From NCBI GenBank assembly GCA_034231615.1, contig CM067315.1:10067915-10131914 (forward strand): a stretch of 64,000 nucleotides of DNA, read 5' to 3'. Position numbers and translations under genes: made by a program. Within the stretch, counting starts at the first letter, position 1. Every line of letters starts with the position of its first letter. The DNA is from Meghimatium bilineatum (Eukaryota > Mollusca > Gastropoda > Stylommatophora > Philomycidae). Positions 14,732-26,700 of the stretch are shown one piece after another. The notes beneath the pieces are model-generated. The model searched no databases, was not told the origin of the DNA, and saw only the letters and a list, made by a program, of their open reading frames with translations.

Positions 14732-17700
14732 AATTTCAAAAATCATTAAATGTAGTCAGCAAAATGTTAATACGAGGTGTATTCAAATGAAACCTGACAC
14801 TGTCGTTACCTATGCCAGCACGCGTGGAATTTAAGAACGTCATCACTGATGTAATAAGTACACATCAATGAACAAAAGGTCAGGTGGTCATTCTCTTTGT
14901 ATGCTTAGTGCCCTGTGCAGGCAGCCGTCAACATGGCTGGTGTGATAACAAATCCTTCCAGATGTGACTACAAAGTGATTCAGTTTCTTGCAGCTGTAGT
15001 ATATCAAACCAACCAACATTCAACAAACAATACAAATGGTGTATGGTGGAAAATGTGTTTCTGAGACAGCAAAGGATTGGGCAAGAATATTTTGGGAAGA
15101 AAGGATCTTCCACGGCCAGTTCTGGCATGCGTCGTTGTGACGGAAGATGCCATTACCAAGATGAATGCAACGATAGTGTTGACCCTTGCTGGAGTTTGTG
15201 TTCACTGGCTAATGAATTCTCTGTGTCATTAGGAACAGTTCAAATGATTATAAGAAACTGAAGTATCAAAAGTAGTGTTTTTAATGACACAGTTATTGAC
15301 TGAACATCATAAAGAAGAATGAATGGGGTAGAGTTTGAATCATTTGCAGTATTACTATGCTGAGGATGATATATTTTTGTCACAAATACTTGCACATGAC
15401 GAAGCATGGTGTTACCAATTTGAGCCATGCAGCAAAGCATCCAGCATGAAATTGAAACATCCTGGATCACCAAACAGCACAAAATCAGAAATTTCTTCAG
15501 AAAAGGTTATACTTACCGTAGGGATCCGTGTATAAACTGAGAATTTTCGGAGAAAAATCAGAAATTGATTTAGGGGTCTCGGCTTATAAACAAGCACAGC
15601 CAAATTTTAAAAAAAAATTACATCAAAAATCAGTAACGGGGAAAAAATTTACCAGTTTAAAAAAAGCCCCCCAAAAACCTGGGACTTGCATGTTTTTGTC
15701 GATTCATACAGGTAATGTGAGTGGGGCAAATGAAAGGAATGCTCTTGTATCTTACAGTTGCTAAAGTTTGTGTTAATTTCCATTTAACATGTCCGTTCAT
15801 TCTTATGATGATGAAGTTCATTATTACCAGCATTGTTACGTTGTGTTTTCGGTCTATAGTCGGATCTATGACATTCCACTGCATGACACTGCTCTCTTGC
15901 ATATCGCAAAAGTTGGATCTTCTGTCATAACACATCTGACCTGGCCACAAAAGATCAATTGTTACCTGTCGCCTTTCCTGAAATATTCTTGCCCAATCCG
16001 TCACTGTTGTCTTCGAAAAACATTTTCCATCATACATGGTCGAACATATTGAGAGACAGCAAGTAAAATGGTTTGGTCACCTTATGAGAATGAAGCCAAA
16101 CGAAATACCAATAAGAGCATATAATACAAGAATATCCGGGCGTAAAGCCAAAGGTAGACCAAGAAAACGGTGGATAGAAAACATCAAGATAGCCTTGAAC
16201 AAACATGGACTAAATGCAACCTTGGCGACACATCTGGCCTTGAAACGACAGTTTAAGCTCCCACCCCTACGCTTAACGGCAAGTGTGAATGCGATCAACA
16301 ATCATTCACCTGGGGAAAGACAATAGACATGGTCTGCGATCTTTGTTGAATGGTGGTTGGTCGACATACTTCAGCTGTAAGAAACTGAGTCCCTGCTGGT
16401 TGGTCAAATTTTGAAGGATTAATCATTACACTGGCCATGTTGTTGACTGCCAGCACAGGGCACTAAACATACAAAGAGAATGACCATGTGACCATTCGTT
16501 CATTGATGTGTACATATTACATTAATGATAGCGTCTTCACACTTCTCACGTGTTGGCATAAGTGGTCCAGCCCGGGCGGGTTTCATTTGAGCACATCTTA
16601 TACATCACTTTTTGAGATATAATAATGAACAAAAATATGTGAAGTAAATTGTTACCAATAGTAAAAATGACAAATTAAGAATAAATATAAAACACATGTT
16701 CAGGTGACATTTCGATAAAGTGTTACCAATAATAATAATATAAAACTAACAATGGAACACAATAGTAAAAATGACAAACTAAAAATAGAACACAATAGTA
16801 AAAATGATAAATTATCAATGAAATACAATTGTAAAAATGACAAACTAACAATGGAACACAAGTTCAGGAGATTTTTCTATTAATCCATCAGAATGAAACA
16901 CAATGGACAAACAACGATGAGCCTAAATGGGAAGTTCTTAGTGTGTCATTTTTACTATTGGTAATATTTTAGTGTACATATTTCCCCACATACTCACATT
17001 GTTCTGTTACCACAGCCCCATATATTTTCAGCTTGATGGATTAACCTCTACACTCCTGTGGTTTATCTTTGGGACTGATAACACAGTTTGTTTGTTTGAG
17101 AACCTCAGGAATTATGAGCGATTAGCTCTTACTTCCTATTTGCAATGGGGAGGTTTCTGAGCTTTCTTTCATACCCAGGAGACTTCCCTGATAACACAGT
17201 ATTTAGTAATGTTTTCTTTCCTTGGTATTTATGATAATGTTCTTCTTCTTCAGCGTTCATTCTCAATCTCCCGCTGGATATCTCTTGTAACAGGACAATG
17301 GTCCTACTATATTTCCAGCAGGATGTAGTCCAGAGAATGGAAATGCGTTGTGTCGCCGTTTTATTTGTGCCAATGGCCATCCGTCTTCGGCGGGTGATAA
17401 TGTTCTAAATCTAGATAAATGTTCAACATCTAGATAATGTTCTAAATCTAGATAAATATTCAACATCTAGATAATGTTCTAAATCTAGATAATTGTTCAA
17501 CATCTAGATAATGTTCAACATTTAGATCATGTTAAACATCTAGATAATGAACTGTTCATATTATTTCTGCCCAGATTTTCGTGATACTTCAAAAGATATA
17601 CCCATCTGTACAGAAACTAGCGTATGCTTGGATATTTGATACGGGTATAATTGAGGTAAGTGTGAAATTGACTTGCATAAAAATAATTCTACATATAACA

Positions 17701-20700
17701 GCTCTCATGAACTGGAAACAAAAATTGTGAAAAGATGATTTTTAGTTGTGACATTATTGCAGGTTAGAAAAATGTAAGTTAGGTAGATAATAATGATATC
17801 TGTGCATATCTCTGTAAGACATCTGTGCATTCCATTTTGATCAACCAGAAATGCAGAAACACTAGAGGGGCTGCCAATGTCCCTATATGAATAGATCCTA
17901 CTAAGTTATAGTGATCCTATGAGTACACATTGAGGGCGGTGTTGTGTATGTGAATCGATATAGTGGTAACGAAGCGCTGTTCACGCTCGAGAACACACAA
18001 AAACCCACTTGTCCCACTACAATTGACCTCATTCAAAGTAGGAAGCATGACTCAAGTATTGGATACGCCAATTTGAACATGCACTCCTGTGTATGGAACA
18101 AAGCTTTGACTACAGCTCCCCATTGCATACAGGACAAGCATTGAACAAATGTCAGGGAGCACATTGTTAAAATTTCCCACTGAAGCAGTGTTCTGACTCT
18201 GGACAATGTAGAAGTGGGAGCAAGTCCTTTGTCATTGAAAACACTGCAGACCTATCCCAACTTGAAGTATAAAGTCATCATACATAGACCAGCACTTGAT
18301 GTATATAATCATCATACATAGACCAGCACTTGAAGTATAAAGTCATTATACATAGACCAGCACTTGAAGTATAAAGTCATCATACATAGACCAGCACTTG
18401 AAGTATAAAGTCATCATACATAGACCAGCACTTGAAGTATAAAGTCATCATACATAGACCAGCACTTGAAGTATAAAGTCATCATACATAGACCAGCACT
18501 TGAAGTATATAGTCATCATACATAGACCAGCACTTGAAGTATAAAGTCATCATACATAGACCAGCACTTGAAGTATAAAGTCATCATACATAGACCAGCA
18601 CTTGAAGTATAAAGTCATCATACATAGACCAGCACTTGAAGTATAAAGTCATCATACATAGACCAGCACTTGAAGTATAAAGTCATCATACATAGACCAG
18701 CACTTGAAGTATAAAGTCATCATACATAGACCAGCACTTGAAGTATAAAGTCATCATACATAGACCAACACTTGAAGTATAAAGTCATCATACATAGACC
18801 AGCACTTGAAGTATAAAGTCATCATACATAGACCAACACTTGAAGTATAAAGTCATCATACATAGACCAGCACTTGAAGTATAAAGTCATCATACATAGA
18901 CCAGCACTTGAAGTATAAAGTCATCATACATAGACCAGCACTTGAAGTATAAAGTCATCATACATAGACCAGCACTTGAAGTATAAAGTCATCATACATA
19001 GACCAGCACTTGAAGTATAAAGTCATCATACATAGACCAGCACTTGAAGTATAAAGTCATCATACATAGACCAGCACTTGAAGTATAAAGTCATCATACA
19101 TAGACCAACACTTGAAGTATAAAGTCATCATACATAGACCAACACTTGAAGTATAAAGTCATCATACATAGACCAGCACTTGAAGTATAAAGTCATCATA
19201 CATAGACCAACACTTGAAGTATAAAGTCATCATACATAGACCAGCACTTGAAGTATAAAGTCATCATACATAGACCAGCACTTGAAGTATATAAAGAGAT
19301 CGCCCACAACATTTCCATTTAATTAAGAAACTGAAGTAGATGGACAGATTTTTGCTCTTGAAATACGCAGTTATTAGTTCTACTATCAGCGTTGGAGTTG
19401 TGTTAGTTTTATTTTATATTAGCGAATATGTTCATTTTCTGAGATGTTGTCTCTCTATGCTTCAGCTGTAACATTACTGTGTTATGAACATTATAGGCAG
19501 TCTGTGATCTCTACAAGAAAGCACTACAAAAGCTAGACAACGATTTTGCTCCATTATCAGGGGATTTAACTCAGCTAGTCATCAATTTATACCAGAGATC
19601 TCCAAGCACAGCAATTATTGATCTATGCAAACAGGCAAGTTAATGTGTGTTTTTAAGGACAATCAAGACAAGGTTATGATAGCTATAAACAATTTCATGA
19701 GCATCTATGACTGATTTCATTCTTACATATACAAGACAATGATGAACATTCCTTCTTATTTAGAAAATATTTATGAGTCAAAGTGTTACAACTATTTTAA
19801 ACGGTACAATTATAATTACACTTCCATCATAATTTTTCATGATTGTTTAAACCATCCCATAAAATGAACAATCGCTTTCACAATTAGCGTATACATTGTT
19901 TATCTTATATATCATATATATATATTCTTCTTCTGCGTTCAGCATCTGTGGTTATGCTATACCATCAGGCCTGTTGTCAAGGCGAATTCCACTGTCTTCT
20001 CCAGGTCAGAGCGGCTGCCCCATAGCTTTTGCCTCAAGTCTGTATCCTCTGGCCAGTTCTTCTGTCTCTGCTCTTTGTATGTTGGGCAGTCCTGAAGTAT
20101 GTGTTTTGGGGTCTGGGTTCCAGATCCACATGGACATTCATCTGTGTATGAGATCCTTAATTGGTAAAGGTTACCCAACAGTCTGCAGTGGTCTGTTCTA
20201 AGGCGAAATATTGTGGTCTGTTGATATTATTGGAGGAGCTGTATTGCATTATGTTAGTTTTCCCCTTCTATTTGTTTCTTCCACTTTGCTGTGTATGTGT
20301 TGTGGATTATTGTTTTTACTTCTCTGTAAGACAGTGGGTTCTGTGTTGCTCCATTTCGCTTCCTGCCTTTGACAGAGCATCCGCTTTCTCATTTCCCATT
20401 ATTCCACAGTGTGATGGTATCCACTGAAGGGCAATAGCTGATGATTTTCGGATCTGTCTTAGCTCATGTCTGATGTTGTGCAGAAGGCTTTCATTTCTGT
20501 TGCTCTGGATTGATTCCAGTAGGGATCTGCAATCTGTGAATATGGCTATCTTCTTTGGTCTTGGCAGTCCTGGTTCGGTGAATGCTTTCAGTGCTTGATG
20601 GAGTGCAACTGCTTCTGCTCTAAAGTTGGAAGAGTATTTCCTGATTGGAAAAGCTTTTTTGTCTTCCCATCTTTGAGTCTTATAAAAATTCCACCTCCTC

Positions 20701-23700
20701 CATTCCTTACTGTTCCTTCTGCCGATCCGTCTGTGTATACATGTGTCCATTCCTTGGTATTGTATTTTATTTCTATCATCTCCAGTGTCAATGCTTTTAG
20801 TTGAGGTGGAGTTTGGTATTCCTTATTAATTATTCCAGGAACCTGTGTTATTATGGAGACATTTTGGAGACTATTCCTTTTGTATGATGTACTGCAGTAC
20901 TCTTTTATCCTCTAATGAAAACAATATAGATATTAATGTAGCTGTAGCATACTTTGTTCTGAGTTATGCTTTTCATAATCTGATATCTTTTCTTTCAGTT
21001 GCTTTTGATATTTGGTCTTCAAGAAAACTTTATTCCATTCTCAGAAGCAATTGTGAACAGTGTTTGCTCCAGGTCGTTAGAGATGTTCAATGTTGGTAAG
21101 CCATTATTCTTATGTTGTGGTGATAAAATACACTGCACCATACTAAGCATGGGATATACATGTGACAGCGTGGGATATACAAGTGTCAGCGTGGGATATA
21201 AGAGTGACAGCGTGGGATATAAAAGTGACAATGTGGGATATACAAGTGACAGCGTGGGATATACAAGTGACAGCGTGGGATATACAAGTGACAGCGTGGG
21301 ATATAAAAGTGACAGCGTGGGATATAAAAGTGACAATGTGGGATATACAAGTGACAGCGTGGGATATACATGTGACAGCGTGGGATATACATGTGACAGC
21401 GTGGGATATACAAGTGACAGCGTGGGATATAAAAGTGACAGCGGGGGATATAAAAGTGACAGCGTGGGATATAAAAGTGACAGCGTGGGATATAAAAGTG
21501 ACTATGTGGGATATAAAAGTGACAGCGTGGGATATAAAAGTGACAGCGTGGGATATAAAAGTGACAGCTTGGGATATAAAAGTGACATCTTGGGATATAA
21601 AAGTGACAGCGTGGGATATAAAAGTGACAATGTGGGATATAAAAGTGACAGCGTGGGATATAAAAGTGACAGCTTGGGATATAAAAGTGACAGCGTGGGA
21701 TATAAAAGTGACAGCGGGGGATATACATGTGACAGCGTGGGATATACAAGTGACAGCGTGGGATATAAAAGTGACAGCGTGGGATATAAAAGTGACAGCT
21801 TGGGATATAAAAGTGACAGCGTGGGATATAAAAGTGACAGCGTGGGATATAAAAGTGACAGCTTCGGATATAAAAGTGACAGCGTGGGATATAAAAGTGA
21901 CAATGTGGGATATAAAAGTGACAGCGTGGGATATAAAAGTGACAGCTTGGGATATAAAAGTGACAGCGGGGGATATAAAAGTGACAGCATGGGATATACA
22001 AGTGACAGCATGGGATATACAAGTGACAGCATGGGATATACAAGTGACAGCATGGGATATACAAGTGACAGCATGGGATATACAAGTGACAGCTTGGGAT
22101 ATAAAAGTGACAGCATGGGATATAAAAGTGACAGCATGGGATATACAAGTGACAGCATGGGATATAAAAGTGACAATGTGGGATATAAAAGTGACAATGT
22201 GGGATATAAAAGTGACAGCATGGGATATAAAAGTGACAGCATGGGATATACAAGTGACAGCATGGGATATAAAAGTGACAGCATGGGATATACAAGTGAC
22301 AGCATGGGATATACAAGTGACAGCATGGGATATAAAAGTGACAATGTGGGATATAAAAGTGACAATGTGGGATATAAAAGTGACAGCATGGGATATAAAA
22401 GTGACAGCATGGGATATACAAGTGACAGCATGGGATATAAAAGTGACAGCATGGGATATACAAGTGACAGCATGGGATATACAAGTGACAGCATGGGATA
22501 TAAAAGTGACAGCTTGGGATATAAAAGTGACAGCGTGGGATATAAAAGTGACAATGTGGGATATAAAAGTGACAGCGTGGGATATAAAAGTGACAGCTTG
22601 GGATATAAAAGTGACAGCATGGGATATAAAAGTGACAGCATGGGATATAAAAGTGACAGCATGGGATATAAAAGTGACAGCATGGGATATACAAGTGACA
22701 GCATGGGATATACAAGTGACAGCATGGGATATAAAAGTGACAGCATGGGATATACAAGTGACAGCATGGGATATACAAGTGACAGCATGGGATATAAAAG
22801 TGACAGCGTGGGATATAAAAGTGACAGCTTGGGATATAAAAGTGACAGCATGGGATATAAAAGTGACAGCATGGGATATAAAAGTGACAGCATGGGATAT
22901 ACAAGTGACAGCATGGGATATACAAGTGACAGCATGGGATATACAAGTGACAGCATGGGATATACAAGTGACAGCATGGGATATACAAGTGACAGCATGG
23001 GATATACAAGTGACAGCATGGGATATAAAAGTGACAGCGTGGGATATACAAGTGACAGCATGGGATATACAAGTGACAGCATGGGATATAAAAGTGACAG
23101 CATGGGATATACAAGTGACAGCATGGGATATAAAAGTGACAGCATGGGATATAAAAGTGACAGCATGGGATATACAAGTGACAGCTTGGGATATAAAAGT
23201 GACAGATTGGGATATAAAAGTGACTGAGTGTACAAAAACCTCTCTTCTATGCAGATTTCTTTTTAAATTGCTGTTATATCTAAGCAAGACTCCTTTCTGT
23301 TCAACATTTCTTTCTATGCAACAATCTTATCTTGCAACATTTCTTTCTATGCAACAATCTTATCTTGCAACACTTCTTTCTATGCAACCATCTTATCTTG
23401 CAACAATTTTTCTATGCAACCATCTTATCTTGAGGTTATCTATTGTGGTTAGCGTATTCCTGACGACAGAGTGATGCCAAATTTAGTTCCAACCTGTAGG
23501 ATCTGTGTTTTTTGTTCTTAGTTGATTATAAGAGGGGTGTAAATCATTCAAAGTTTGTTCCGACTTGTTAAGAATCCGAATTGCCAGTGCATAATCCACC
23601 ACCAAACCCCGGTACAAAAGAAATATGAGGTAAATAGTAACATCTAAACAAATTACAAACAAGTTTAAAATGAGAATTATAAAATGTTGCATCTATTCTG

Positions 23701-26700
23701 TATTAATATATGGCACAAAATATGGACACTAAACAAACAATTAGAAGACAGAATTTATTTATTTGAGTTGTGAATATACAGAAAAATAGGGAGAACATCA
23801 TGGAAAGAGAAGTAAAACATATACAGAGGTTCTAACACTTTCATATGAAGATAGAATTATTAAAGAAAATAAAGATCAGGCAAATAAAATATTTTGGTCA
23901 CATTAGAAGAACTGATGCCTTTGAGATGTGGGTATATAGAATAATAGGCAGAAAGAACATCATGGAAAGAGAAGAAAACAAACAAAGAGGTTCTAAAATC
24001 ACTTAATATGAAGAATGAATTATTAAGTGAAATAATGATCAGGCAAATAAAATATTTAGGCACATTAAAAGACATGACACCTTGTTGAAGACCTTACTTG
24101 AGGGTAAAGTAAAAGAGCAAGAGGTAGGCAGATATACAAGTGGGAGAGTAACATCACAAGATGGACAGGTTACAATCTAGCAGAGTGCACCACCAAGACA
24201 AGAGACGGGATGTTGGAGGTCTCTTGCAGCCAACCTTCATTGTGGAGACGGCACTTGATGATGATGATGATATATATGCAACCATCTTTTCTATGCAACA
24301 CATCTTTCTATTCAATATTTCTTTCTATGCAGTCATCTTTTTTTATGCAACCATTGTTTCTATACACCCATCTTTTATATGCAACATTTTTTTTAATAAC
24401 AAAATGTTGTTACAACAGAAATGACTTGTGTACGTAGAATTATCGGAATAACAGTAAGAGACAGAATCAGAAATGAAAACATAAGACTAACAAACACATT
24501 GGCAAACCTGGATTACATCAGAAAACAGGCAACATATTAAGTGATTTTCACGTTTCCAGGCTACTATGAGATAGTGCCCCTCAAAAAGCATTGCTATATA
24601 GACATATTGAATACAAAACCAGGGGTAGACCACGCAAAAGATGGATTACAGAAATCAACGAAAACAAACATATATGAAGCACATAAAAAAAGGTTGTCTC
24701 CAGAGAACTCTCTTACCCATGATACTGCAAGGCATAAACAGGTATAAAGCAAAAAGACAAAAAAAAAACTGTAAGCAACTTTAATTTCTATTCATTATTC
24801 CTTTCCTAGATATCTTTTCTATGCAACGCTTCTTTTATGTAGTTTCCTTAGCAACATATCCTCATATTTAACTCTCATGTCTACATAACCATTCATACTT
24901 TTTATCTTTTTATTCCCTACAATCCATCTTTTCCCTGCAATCAGTTTTCCCTACAATCCATGCCACTGCCCGGCGACTGAAAAGCTCTGATCTAGAAGTC
25001 CTAAGTGTTAGTCATGATGTGAGAGTTGTGTTAAATGTGGTCTGAGTTTGGAATCAACTACAAAATTATAACTTTTTTTTTTTAAATCACAGGTATGCGA
25101 AATTTTACAGATGTTATTGAAGGATTCATGTGCTTCCTTGCTCAGGTAAGTTTACCTCTAAGTTTACTTCCTTAATGATATAATTGTTTGTTGTCTACAA
25201 TGTGGTGTAGAGCTGATCCAGAGAAAATGCTGACAAACTCTTAATGACTGGATGCCCCTTGAGTAATTTAGCATACTTTTATTGACCAGATGCCCCTTGA
25301 GTAATTTAGCATACTTTTATTGACCAGATGCCCCTTGAGTAATTTAGCATACTTTTATTGACCAGATGCCCCTTGAGTAATTTAGCATACTTTTATTGAC
25401 CAGATGCCCCTTGAGTAATTTAGCATACTTTTATTGACCAGATGCCCCTTGAGTAATTTAGCATACTTTTATTGACCAGATGCCCCTTGAGTAATTTAGC
25501 ATACTTTTATTGACCAGATGCCCCTTGAGTAATTTAGCATACTTTTATTGACCAGATGCCCCTTGAGTAATTTAGCATACTTTTATTGACCAGATGCCCC
25601 TTGAGTAATTTAGCATACTTTTATTGACCAGATGCCCCTTGAGTAATTTAGCATACTTTTATTGACCAGATGCCCCTTGAGTAATTTAGCATACTTTTAT
25701 TGACCAGATGCCCCTTGAGTAATTTAGCATACTTTTATTGACCAGATGCCCCTTGAGTAATTTAGCATACTTTTATTGACCAGATGCCCCTTGAGTAATT
25801 TAGCATACTTTTATTGACCAGATGCCCCTTGAGTAATTTAGCATACTTTTATTGACCAGATGCCCCTTGAGTAATTTAGCATACTTTTATTGACCAGATG
25901 CCCCTTGAGTAATTTAGCAAACTCTTAATGACCAGATGTCCCTTGAGTAATTTAACAGATTTGAAGTGAACTGAATAAATATTCCTTGAGTTCTTTTGTT
26001 TTTATAGATATTTACATAATATTTTTACATGTAAACAAAGAATTGAATACTGCATATATTGGTGTAAGTTTTGTTAGTGCATGTGTGATACAAAATGCGT
26101 GGGAATGTTGCAAAGATGGGAAAGGGGGGAGATTTTTTTAATTGCAAAAATAAATTATTTTAAAATTCTGTACCTTTATTTTTCGAAGTGGCAACCCTGA
26201 TAACAGACTTTTTTCACAACAACGTCTAGGCCCTTATTGTTTTTATTGTATTTTCACAGCTACTCTAACATAATATTGCTGGAGAAATCAATAAAACATG
26301 TAGATTTAACTTATTATGCCGAAAAAATTGTTTTCTGGATATAGACCTAGTCTTGGTCGGGAATTGCGTTGATGCATTAGCTCTGTGCTTGCTACACGTA
26401 TCATAATGAAATGAAACGGTTTCAGCCACCAACACTTTGAAAATATTATATGTCATAAACAAACGAAATACACCTACCTGACTGACGTTAATGGCTAGGC
26501 CTAGAAGTCCCACAACTTCAGAAAAGTCGTCTTGCCTGACATGACTAAAATTTGTATGTCCGTGATTGCTAAATTCTCCTTCAAACATGTCCTACATGCT
26601 GCCTCTAAACACAGAACTAGTAGGTCTATATATTCCCAGTCATAGCGAGTAATTGAGCAAAATTTATGCCCAATAATTCCTCATCGTCAGAATCTGAATC

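Noticed and set aside
21143-23474. Several overlapping open frames of 570-770 codons on both strands
   Set aside because: All come from a 21-bp tandem repeat without stops in five frames. No splice or start context supports an independent gene; only the link to exon j is worth testing.
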